From the NCBI GenBank assembly GCA_003650785.1, contig QMRW01000016.1, positions 1 to 15,120 of the forward strand: a stretch of DNA of 15,120 bases, given 5' to 3'. The DNA is from Thermoprotei archaeon (GTDB taxonomy: Archaea > Thermoproteota > Thermoprotei > Thermofilales > B20-G17). Shown here piece after piece: positions 6,271 through 12,470 of this stretch. Under the pieces are notes generated by a model. That model worked only from the letters and a program-made list of their open reading frames with translations. It did no database searches and was not told where the DNA came from. Position 1 is the first letter of the stretch, and each line of letters starts with the position of its first letter. The position numbers and the translations under genes are program-made.

Positions 6271-6291
6271 ACTTTTCCGTATAGTATTACG

Positions 6292-7287
6292 ATGAAATCT
6301 GCTAGATTGAAGGATCTAGGAGAAAGGAAGGTAATAGAGCACTTGCTCACTCTAGCATACAGAGATCCCTCAGAAATTATGGGATATGATGACATAAGCC
6401 TTGTACGACTTAAAGAGGACTTGTACCTAGCACTTAAAGTAGATTCCATGAGTTTCTCAGCTGATATACCACATACCATGGACTACCACAGTGTAGGCTG
6501 GAAACTCGTGACTATGGTAATCAGCGACTTTGCAGCTAAAGGTGTAGCACCTCTTGGAATGTTAATATCTCTAATAGCACCAGCTGATAGCTTACTTGGG
6601 GAAATAGAAGACATATACAGAGGTGTTAGAGAAGCTTGTGAATACTATAAGGTGTACTTGTGGGGTGGTGATCTAGGTGAAGGATTGGAATTAGTACTGA
6701 ACTGTTTTGTAGTAGGGACTACTAAAAACCACAGAATTCCAACTAGAAGTGGAGCAAGAGTGGGAGACCTAGTCTTCACCACTGGATATTTTGGTCTCAC
6801 TACGTTAGCATATCTCATACTATTAGAAGGGGTTAAAGTAAGGGATTCTAAAACCAGAAACTTAGCAATTAAAGCACTATTTAGACCAATAGCAAGATTG
6901 AGAGAGGGATTAACATTAGTCCAGAGAGGACTAGTCAATGCTAGTATAGACTCAAGCGATGGGCTTTCAGAATCACTTCATGAAATAGCTAGTAGGAGCA
7001 AGGTCAAGATAGTCATAGAAAAACCCCCTATACATCCTAGAGCGAGAAGAGTATTGGCAGATCTAAATCTAGACCCAGTGTACGAAACGCTGTATCGTGG
7101 AGGAGAGGAGTATGAAATAGTATTCACAGTACCAGAGGAGAAGGTACCGCTTTTGAGGAAACTGGAATCAGAGCTTAAATCAAAATTTCTTTATATAGGT
7201 AGGGTAGAGAAGGGGAGCGGTGTAGTCCTTCTGAGAGAAGGTAGGGAGGAGAGAGTGGAGAGGAAAGGATGGGAACACTTCAAATGA
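6292..7287 (+). CDS. thiL: Thiamine-monophosphate kinase
   Basis: ThiL phosphorylates thiamine monophosphate with ATP to give the cofactor thiamine diphosphate, in the cytoplasm. The 331-residue product has the AirS/PurM-type kinase build. Metal- and ATP-binding acidic motif YDDISLV is at 32-38 (Asp33, Asp34), SDFAAKG at 78-84, GGD at 125-127, SSDGLSES at 221-228, and GGEEYEIVF at 270-278. Length is normal for ThiL. The frame is open upstream, but those codons lie across the tRNA-Leu gene on the other strand. The ATG at 6292 is favoured by the family N-terminus (LKDLGERKVIEHL) and by the TATA box 26 bp upstream, which implies a leaderless mRNA. It is divergent from the tRNA and followed 47 bp later by the S6e gene. 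Confidence 0.9.
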   Translation: MKSARLKDLGERKVIEHLLTLAYRDPSEIMGYDDISLVRLKEDLYLALKVDSMSFSADIPHTMDYHSVGWKLVTMVISDFAAKGVAPLGMLISLIAPADSLLGEIEDIYRGVREACEYYKVYLWGGDLGEGLELVLNCFVVGTTKNHRIPTRSGARVGDLVFTTGYFGLTTLAYLILLEGVKVRDSKTRNLAIKALFRPIARLREGLTLVQRGLVNASIDSSDGLSESLHEIASRSKVKIVIEKPPIHPRARRVLADLNLDPVYETLYRGGEEYEIVFTVPEEKVPLLRKLESELKSKFLYIGRVEKGSGVVLLREGREERVERKGWEHFK

Positions 7288-7297
7288 TAGCGAATGG

Positions 7298-7309
7298 TTT
7301 ATCTTTAAC
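7298..7309 (+). promoter_or_regulatory. Box A promoter of the S6e/aIF2-gamma operon
   Basis: TTTATCTTTAAC lies in the 47-bp gap after thiL and ends 26 bp before the ATG at 7335. The spacing predicts leaderless initiation at or near the S6e start codon. Confidence 0.5.
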
Positions 7310-7334
7310 ATTTCATACCACTTCATGATCTATC

Positions 7335-7685
7335 ATGCCAGAGTTCAAAGTAGTAGTATCGGATCCCAAAACGGGAAAAGCTCAACAGGTGGAGGTAAAG
7401 GGATCTAGAGCTGAAGCACTAATAGGACTAAAGATCGGAGACGTATTCGATGGAAGTGTGATAGGACTCCCCGGTAAAAAACTAATGGTAACTGGAGGCT
7501 CAGGACGTTCAGGAGAACCTATGAGACCAGATCTACCGGGAGGAGCCAAGAGGAGACTACTACTCTCAAGACCACCAGGATATCATCCTCCTAAAAGAGG
7601 AATGAGAAAAAGGAAACTAGTAAGAGGCAACACTATAACAGAGGACATAGTTCAGATAAATGTCAAAATAATTGAGGAGAGGTGA
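7335..7685 (+). CDS. rps6e: 30S ribosomal protein S6e
   Basis: This 116-residue basic protein matches archaeal S6e, a small-subunit ribosomal protein, along its whole length. Typical segments are FKVVVSDPKTGKAQQVEV at the N-terminus, IGLKIGDVFDGS, LPGKKLMVTGGSGRSG, MRPDLPGGAKRRLLLSRPPG and MRKRKLVRGNTI. It lacks the long C-terminal kinase-substrate tail of eukaryotic S6, as expected in archaea. No Shine-Dalgarno precedes the ATG, and the upstream TATA-like box suggests a leaderless message. The end of the gene supplies the ribosome binding site of the aIF2-gamma gene that follows, so the two form an operon. This S6e-aIF2-gamma linkage is common in archaea. Confidence 0.95.
   Translation: MPEFKVVVSDPKTGKAQQVEVKGSRAEALIGLKIGDVFDGSVIGLPGKKLMVTGGSGRSGEPMRPDLPGGAKRRLLLSRPPGYHPPKRGMRKRKLVRGNTITEDIVQINVKIIEER
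7679..7685 (+). promoter_or_regulatory. Strong Shine-Dalgarno before aIF2-gamma
   Basis: GAGGTGA includes the S6e stop codon and ends 7 nt before the TTG at 7693. It is the best Shine-Dalgarno match noticed in the window and decides the aIF2-gamma start. Confidence 0.75.
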
Positions 7686-7692
7686 ACTAGTA

Positions 7693-8955
7693 TTGGATCA
7701 GATAAGACTACAGCCTCTCATAAATATAGGAACCGCCGGGCATGTAGACCATGGTAAGACTACATTAGTCGAAGCCCTTACGGGAATATGGGCTGCGAGG
7801 CATTCAGAAGAACTTAAGAGAGGTATCACTATAAGATTGGGATATGCTGATACCTCGATATATGAATGTCCAGAATGCAATCCCCCTCAGAAGTACTCTA
7901 CAGAAGTTATGCTGAATAAAGGGAGATGTCCCTTTTGCAATAGTGAGGTTAAATTTGTCAGAAAGGTATCCTTTGTGGATGTACCAGGACACGAGATGCT
8001 TATGGCCACTATGCTAGCTGGAGCCACACTTATGGATGGGGTGATATTCGTTATCGATGCTTCACAACCATGTCCTCAACCTCAGACACGAGAGCACTTT
8101 ATGGCTTTGAGTATAATAGGAGTTCGCAATATCATAATAGTGCAGAATAAGATAGACATAGTCTCAAAGGAGAAAGTGCTGGAGAACTATAGGCAAATAA
8201 GGGAATTCCTAAAGGGGACCTGGGCTGAAGGATCTCCTATTATACCCGTATCAGCTCTCCATAAGGTTAACATTGAGGTAGTAGTAGATGCTATAGAGAG
8301 GTTTATGCCGAACCCTAAGAGAGATCCTACAAAACCCCCTAGAATGCTTATAGCTAGATCCTTTGATGTAAATAAGCCAGGAACACCACCAGAGAAATTG
8401 AAAGGTGGCGTGGTGGGAGGATCTATAGTTCAAGGAGTATTTGAAGTAGGAGATGAGATAGAGATAGAGCCAGGAGTAAGAATAGTAAGGCGTAGAGGAA
8501 GAAGACAGGAAGTGGAATATCAACCACTGTTTACAGAGATAGTGAGTCTTAGGTCTGGAGATGTACCACTCGAAAAAGCATATCCAGGAGGTCTTATAGG
8601 CATGGGCACTACACTGGATCCCAGTATAACTAAAAGTGATGCATTGAGAGGTGCTGTAGTAGGAAAGCCCGGTACATTACCACCGGTGTGGAATGAATTG
8701 GAACTTGAGGTACATCTACTCGAAAGAGTAGTAGGTACTGCGGAAATGCTCAAAACAGAACCACTAAAACTGAATGAGAAGTTAGCTGTGAATGTCGGCA
8801 CAGCAACCTCCCTAGGCATAGTAGTGGGAAAAGCTGGCGATACTATAGATCTACGACTAGTCATACCCGTCTGTACAGAGAAGGGTAGTAGAATAGCTAT
8901 TAGCAGACAGATAGCAGGACGCTGGAGATTAATAGGGTACGGTGTAGTTAAGTGA
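7693..8955 (+). CDS. Translation initiation factor aIF2, gamma subunit
   Basis: aIF2-gamma is the GTPase core of the heterotrimer that brings initiator Met-tRNA to the small ribosomal subunit. The 420-residue product carries G1 GHVDHGKT (16-23), the switch-I region GITIRLGYAD, a zinc knuckle of two CxxC pairs (CPEC 59-62 and CPFC 79-82), G3 DVPGH (96-100), G4 NKID (152-155) and G5 SAL (187-189). Two beta-barrel domains follow, ending in SRQIAGRWRLIGYG. The start is taken as TTG 7693 because GAGGTGA lies 7 nt upstream and this leaves about ten residues before the first strand, as in Sulfolobus. A TTG seven codons earlier would begin inside the S6e gene and upstream of that site. It is the second gene of the S6e operon. 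Confidence 0.95.
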   Translation: MDQIRLQPLINIGTAGHVDHGKTTLVEALTGIWAARHSEELKRGITIRLGYADTSIYECPECNPPQKYSTEVMLNKGRCPFCNSEVKFVRKVSFVDVPGHEMLMATMLAGATLMDGVIFVIDASQPCPQPQTREHFMALSIIGVRNIIIVQNKIDIVSKEKVLENYRQIREFLKGTWAEGSPIIPVSALHKVNIEVVVDAIERFMPNPKRDPTKPPRMLIARSFDVNKPGTPPEKLKGGVVGGSIVQGVFEVGDEIEIEPGVRIVRRRGRRQEVEYQPLFTEIVSLRSGDVPLEKAYPGGLIGMGTTLDPSITKSDALRGAVVGKPGTLPPVWNELELEVHLLERVVGTAEMLKTEPLKLNEKLAVNVGTATSLGIVVGKAGDTIDLRLVIPVCTEKGSRIAISRQIAGRWRLIGYGVVK

Positions 8956-9010
8956 ATAAGCCTTAAGTATAACAGGTGAGGAAACCACAGTAGAAGGAAA
9001 GGGTAGGTAT

Positions 9011-9466
9011 ATGAAGGAAGTAAAACCTCCAAAACCTATAATCAAGACTCCAATCCTGAAAAAGCATGGAGGAGTACCACCAAGGCCTACTAGAGCAGGA
9101 AGGGGCTTTTCAGTAGGAGAGATCAAAGCTGTAGGTCTCGATGTAACTACAGCGAGAAAGTTAGGTCTATATGTAGATACTAGAAGAAAGAGTGTTCATG
9201 AGGATAATATAAAGGCATTGAGTGAGTGGTTAGAGAAAGTTAGGAAAGGAGAAGTAAGACCATCAACACCCACACTACCCAAGGTGGAAAGAGTAAAGGG
9301 TAGTAGAGGAAGGGTATTCAGGGGGCTTACTAAGAGTGGTAGAAAGGCTAGAGGCTTACTAAGTGTAGGTTTAAGAGAAACCCATAAGTATAAGTGGAAG
9401 AAGAAGAGGAAAGAACGAAAGCTTAAGAAGAGACACGAGGCTATTAGACATAAAGGTGGACACTAA
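9011..9466 (+). CDS. rpl13e: 50S ribosomal protein L13e with long basic tail
   Basis: Residues about 30-75 carry the L13e core: GRGFSVGEIKAVGLDVTTAR then KLGLYVDTRRKSVHEDNIKA. This is an archaeal/eukaryotic large-subunit protein found in crenarchaea. After the core come about 70 more residues, first linker-like (RPSTPTLPKVERVKG), then strongly basic (KYKWKKKRKERKLKKRHEAI). Many crenarchaeal L13e proteins are nearer 80 residues, so at 151 this one is long. The tail probably contacts rRNA, which is inference. The gene lies 55 bp after aIF2-gamma. A weak GGGTAGGT precedes the ATG, and a TTAAGTATA at 8963-8971 could act as its own promoter. It converges on the zinc-ribbon gene with a 16-bp gap. 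Confidence 0.88.
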   Translation: MKEVKPPKPIIKTPILKKHGGVPPRPTRAGRGFSVGEIKAVGLDVTTARKLGLYVDTRRKSVHEDNIKALSEWLEKVRKGEVRPSTPTLPKVERVKGSRGRVFRGLTKSGRKARGLLSVGLRETHKYKWKKKRKERKLKKRHEAIRHKGGH

Positions 9467-9482
9467 TAGTTGTTCTAGTAGT

Positions 9483-9662
9483 CTAACTCTCGATCTCCCC
9501 CTCTTCGAGAGCGATTATCCCTCTTCTTTCAAGTTCTTCAAGTTGCTTAAGTACATGTCTTTCCACGATCTTGGAACCACATTTAAAACAATAGTACTTT
9601 CCCTCAATCAAGGCTATAACGTCCTTACTTCCACAAATGCTACACTTTAGCTCTTCACTCAT
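9483..9662 (-). CDS. Small zinc-ribbon protein of unknown function
   Basis: The 59-residue product has an N-terminal treble-clef or ribbon-type metal site, CSIC (Cys7, Cys10) and CFKC (Cys25, Cys28), spaced as in rubredoxin-like zinc ribbons. A charged helix follows (ERHVLKQLEELERRGIIALE). Such small ribbons often bind nucleic acid or sit on ribosomes or RNA polymerase. No specific family is recognised. It ends 16 bp from the convergent L13e gene. The start is uncertain: the ATG at 9662 gives the neatest protein, but in-frame ATGs at 9674, 9680 and 9695 exist, and an AATAAATG box at 9693-9700 would also suit 9674. Confidence 0.65.
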   Translation of the reverse strand: MSEELKCSICGSKDVIALIEGKYYCFKCGSKIVERHVLKQLEELERRGIIALEEGEIES

Positions 9663-9699
9663 AGTGAATACCATGATCATTATGGATAGTGGCATTTAT

Positions 9700-9900
9700 T
9701 GTTAGCTATTTTTATTAACTATACTTTTAAATTTACCTGAACAATAGTTCTACGCTAATCTGAGAGCATAATCTAGACCCTTGTGAAGATCCTAGAGGTA
9801 CAGCCTAGATGGGAGGCTTGTGCCATTACCCTCGACAACTACCCATGGATCTGTAGGGATATTTAAATTCCTATGGACGAGACGGAGGTTCTCACTGCAG
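9700..9900. other. A+T-rich intergenic spacer
   Basis: The spacer holds promoter-like elements for the divergent zinc-ribbon gene and, at 9861-9868, ATTTAAAT upstream of a decayed plus-strand gene. A GGAGGT at 9884-9889 precedes the decayed gene's ATG by 11 nt. No intact gene is visible. Confidence 0.4.
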
Positions 9901-10314
9901 ATGCAAAAAGTTACGATTTTAAATAAGATGAAGCAGTTAGGGACAACCGAATTTTGATAAAGCAGCGGAAAAGCTAGTATCACTATTAGATATTAGGATA
10001 GTGAATCTATAAGACTACTTAGTAATGGATCTCGAACAACTTAAGAGCATGATAGAAGTTCTATACTCTCAACCACGAGTAAAATCCCAATAGAACTCAT
10101 ACTAGTAAAATCCTTAAGGAACTAGAGAATTTTTTAGAGAAGGTGGTACATAGTGCTAATGAACGGTTATAAGCTGGATAGTAAGACATTAGATAATGTA
10201 CTAACTAGGTTGAGAAGATTAGGTTTTTCCACAAGATTTGAGGTGTTAAAGGTACAAGCTACAGTCTACTTCTTGCTAAGATCCAGAATAGCTCTAGAGA
10301 AGCTATTTAAGTAA
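9901..10314 (+). pseudogene. Decayed helical-protein gene of unknown family
   Basis: The trace begins at an ATG (9901) with MQKVTILNKMKQLGTTEF. A run of four T at 9952-9955 shifts the frame, which then reads FDKAAEKLVSLLDIRIVNL to a TAA at 10010. The same frame continues with DYLVMDLEQLKSMIEVLYS. Further one-base shifts lead to STTSKIPIELILVKS, then KELENFLEKVVHSANERL. The last open segment (10159-10314, 51 codons from an ATG) reads MNGYKLDSKTLDNVLTRL, RRLGFSTRFEVLKVQATVYF and LLRSRIALEKLFK. The reconstructed protein is about 138 residues and almost entirely helical. I cannot name the family. The final 51 codons are intact and might still be a small gene. Its 3' end contains the TATA box of the next gene. 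Confidence 0.45.
10303..10311 (+). promoter_or_regulatory. Box A promoter of the SerB-like gene
   Basis: CTATTTAAG is centred 27 bp before the ATG at 10334, which supports that ATG over the upstream in-frame GTG at 10316 and predicts a leaderless mRNA. Confidence 0.55.
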
Positions 10315-10333
10315 AGTGAAGGATGTAGTAGAG

Positions 10334-10972
10334 ATGAAGTATAGAGCCATAGTCTTCGATGTGGATGGAGTTCTAGTAGAAGTTGATAGTATTTGGAGAT
10401 ATATACATAGGAGACTAGGAACCCTAGATAAGGCCATAAAGTATGCTGAAATGTTCCATAGAGGACAAATAAGATATGAAGAGTGGGCGTACCTGGACGC
10501 TAGACTATGGAGGGGGATTAAGAAGAGTACTTTCAAGAGTATAGTATCACAGATCCCATTTAAAAGAGGAGCCAGAGAGCTAGTGGAACAACTTAAAAGT
10601 CTAGGACTTAAGATCATAGCTATTAGTGCTGGACTAGACATATTAACAAAAAGAGTCGTAGAAGAACTTGGCATAGACAGCGCAGTATCCAATGAAATGA
10701 TATTTGAGGACGATGTATTTACGGGAGTTGTTAAGGTACATGTGACCTATAATAATAAAGGAGAGGTTATGAGAGAAGTACTATCATCTCTGGGGGTGGA
10801 TACAAGAGAGAGTATAGCTGTAGGTGATAGCGAGGTCGATATCCCTATGTTCTCCGTTGCTGGACTTGCTATAGCATTTAACCCCAAGAGTCCCGAGGTT
10901 ATATATCAGGCTGATATCACCGTAATAGGCGAACTCTATACACTTCAGAAGGTGGTTCAAAAGGTACTTTAA
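10334..10972 (+). CDS. HAD-superfamily phosphatase, phosphoserine phosphatase (SerB)-like
   Basis: The 212-residue product has all HAD catalytic motifs: DVDGV with Asp9 nucleophile and Asp11 acid/base, Ser98 in AISAG, Lys142 in NNKGEV, and GDSEVD at 164-169. The helical cap inserted after motif I (about residues 15-75) and the segment GVVKVHVTYNNKG are typical of the SerB subgroup, which hydrolyses phosphoserine or other small phosphomonoesters in the cytoplasm. Both catalytic aspartates are present, unlike the HAD protein encoded at 4429-5115. The ATG at 10334 is chosen from the TATA spacing and from the short lead-in to motif I. The stop codon overlaps the TATA box of the RecA-fold gene that follows. 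The exact substrate is not determined by sequence. Confidence 0.8.
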   Translation: MKYRAIVFDVDGVLVEVDSIWRYIHRRLGTLDKAIKYAEMFHRGQIRYEEWAYLDARLWRGIKKSTFKSIVSQIPFKRGARELVEQLKSLGLKIIAISAGLDILTKRVVEELGIDSAVSNEMIFEDDVFTGVVKVHVTYNNKGEVMREVLSSLGVDTRESIAVGDSEVDIPMFSVAGLAIAFNPKSPEVIYQADITVIGELYTLQKVVQKVL

Positions 10973-10974
10973 GG
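10965..10974 (+). promoter_or_regulatory. Box A promoter of the RadA-paralogue gene
   Basis: TACTTTAAGG spans the stop codon of the upstream phosphatase gene and is centred about 25 bp before the GTG at 10994, which fits a leaderless start. Confidence 0.5.
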
Positions 10975-10993
10975 ACATACCTTTATTCGTCTG

Positions 10994-11821
10994 GTGTACC
11001 ATTTGGATGAAAAACTAGAAGTAGTAATAAGGAGGATGGGAGAGGTAGACCTCCTAGAAGAAGGTGGATATACACTGGAAACAGGTGATGAAGATATAGA
11101 TGAATTCCTATCACTAGAGATAGGAGTACCTATACTGATATTTGGTACAGCATTTGTAGGTAAGACTACACTATGCACTACTATAGCGATCTCAGCTGTT
11201 TCCAAAGGACAAAAGGTATTGTATATAGATAGTGAAAGAGGTCTTAATCCTAGGAGATTGAGAATCATTTCAAAAACGAGAAAGCTTAGGTGGAATCTAC
11301 TAACAAAGAGATTAAAGGTTATGAGAATTTATAATGTAGATTCAATAGTGAGACTAGTAGAAGAGGCCTATGAAAATCAGTTTGATCTCATAATAATAGA
11401 TAGTATAAGTAGGCCTTTCTTAAGGGAGTTATATGCGAAATCCATAGAGGAGTTAGAAGGAAAATATGAACTACTAACTCATAATATATATTCGAGATTA
11501 GCGTATATATCTGATAAATTAATGGAAGAAGATAGAAGCCTAATACTTGTTAGTGAAAGTAAATACGGAAAGAGGAAAGGTGACAAGTTTTACATCCCTC
11601 CAATACCGTTTCCAAGCATATCAGTTATAGCAAAGATAGGTATAGGCATGTTTATTAAGAAGGGCAGGAGGTTTATGTTCATAGAAAGACACTGCTCTAG
11701 ACCAGCTGTCTACGAGAGTAATGAGTTTCTGGAGTTTAAGATAGCAGAACATGGATTGGAATATGTAAGTAGAGTCTGTATTGATCGAGATAAAATATGC
11801 TACTATCTACCCATAAGCTGA
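10994..11821 (+). CDS. RecA-fold ATPase, RadA paralogue
   Basis: The 275-residue protein is a stand-alone RecA/RadA-type ATPase core. Walker A is GTAFVGKT (51-58) and Walker B is LIIID (132-136). KVLYIDSERGL (74-84) matches the strand plus acidic residues after motif 1a in RadA/RadB. The helix-hairpin-helix DNA-binding domain of true RadA is absent, so this is a paralogue (RadB or aRadC-like), not the main recombinase. The segment preceding Walker A (ETGDEDIDEFLSLEIGVPIL) matches the RecA-core entry strand. Archaeal paralogues assist homologous recombination or repair. The GTG at 10994 is supported by a TATA box 25 bp upstream. A THEP1 NTPase and an Fe-S helicase gene lie next to it. A KaiC-like regulator is a less likely alternative. 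Confidence 0.72.
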   Translation: MYHLDEKLEVVIRRMGEVDLLEEGGYTLETGDEDIDEFLSLEIGVPILIFGTAFVGKTTLCTTIAISAVSKGQKVLYIDSERGLNPRRLRIISKTRKLRWNLLTKRLKVMRIYNVDSIVRLVEEAYENQFDLIIIDSISRPFLRELYAKSIEELEGKYELLTHNIYSRLAYISDKLMEEDRSLILVSESKYGKRKGDKFYIPPIPFPSISVIAKIGIGMFIKKGRRFMFIERHCSRPAVYESNEFLEFKIAEHGLEYVSRVCIDRDKICYYLPIS

Positions 11822-11902
11822 TCTCAGAGAGCATCCGGGATATCATCAAAATCTAATGGATGAGTCCTCATCATCGAGCTACAGTATTATTTATCATAAT
11901 CT

Positions 11903-11912
11903 CTATTAATAG
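11903..11912 (+). promoter_or_regulatory. Box A promoter of the THEP1 gene
   Basis: CTATTAATAG, a 10-bp perfect palindrome, is centred about 24 bp upstream of the GTG at 11931. No Shine-Dalgarno is present, so a leaderless start is predicted. Confidence 0.5.
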
Positions 11913-11930
11913 GTAGCGCTGTAACTAATT

Positions 11931-12470
11931 GTGACCAATAAGATCTTCATAACGGGTAGGCCGGGTATAGGAAAAACTACATGTCTGATCAAAATAGCAG
12001 ATATACTTAGAAATGAAGGAATAGACCTCGCGGGCTTTATAACCACAGAGGTGAGAGAAAGAGGAAGGAGGATAGGATTTAAGCTAATCGATATAGATAG
12101 AAGCACTAGCTCATGGCTTGCAAAGGTAGGTGTTAAGAGTAAATATAGAATAGGTAAGTATGCAGTCCTAGTAGAGGAATTTGAGGAGTTTCTCTCTGAT
12201 ACGGTGATTCCTAAAGTAGAAAACGCCAAAGTGATTATGGTGGATGAGATAGGGCCTATGGAGATGCTCTCAAAGAAGTTTAGAGACTTCATAACCTATA
12301 TAATACCATCTCCTAAACCCCTAGTAGCTACTCTACACATAAGGGCTCGAAGGAACTTTCTCATAGATAGGCTCATGAGGAGCATAAAGTACGAGTTATA
12401 CACACTAACATACGAGAACAGAGACCGTATTCCTCTGATAGTATCTGCAAGATTGAAGGAATCTATATAG
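11931..12470 (+). CDS. Nucleoside-triphosphatase, THEP1 family
   Basis: The 179-residue product matches the THEP1-type P-loop NTPases, which hydrolyse ATP, GTP and other nucleoside triphosphates; the biological role is not settled. Walker A is GRPGIGKT (9-16), followed by the family segment GIDLAGFITTEVRERGRRIG. Walker B with the following acidic residues is VIMVDEIGPME (101-111). VATLHIRA matches the C-terminal conserved strand. Length is as usual for the family. The GTG start fits the TATA box 24 bp upstream. The gene's last 8 bp overlap the 3' end of the convergent helicase gene through a shared palindrome. Confidence 0.88.
   Translation: MTNKIFITGRPGIGKTTCLIKIADILRNEGIDLAGFITTEVRERGRRIGFKLIDIDRSTSSWLAKVGVKSKYRIGKYAVLVEEFEEFLSDTVIPKVENAKVIMVDEIGPMEMLSKKFRDFITYIIPSPKPLVATLHIRARRNFLIDRLMRSIKYELYTLTYENRDRIPLIVSARLKESI
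12463..12470. other. Palindromic CTATATAG supplying both stop codons of convergent genes
   Basis: CTATATAG equals its own reverse complement. Read on the plus strand its last three bases are the TAG stop of the THEP1 gene. Read on the minus strand the same octamer ends in the TAG stop of the helicase gene. The two coding regions therefore overlap by exactly these 8 bp. Confidence 0.9.

Noticed and set aside
6112..6291. In-frame N-terminal extension of thiL
   Set aside because: It translates across the opposite-strand tRNA-Leu gene and lacks ThiL similarity. The ATG at 6292 has a well-spaced TATA box and a family-like N-terminus.
6105..6479. Minus-strand open frame over tRNA-Leu and the thiL 5' end
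   Set aside because: It is an overlap artefact of the tRNA and thiL; the peptide has no family features.
7672..7692. Earlier TTG start for aIF2-gamma
   Set aside because: It lies inside S6e and upstream of the strong GAGGTGA, which is placed correctly for TTG 7693.
8520..9032. Long minus-strand open frame opposite aIF2-gamma
   Set aside because: It is antisense to a certain gene, with a composition explained by the complement of aIF2-gamma codons and no motif of its own.
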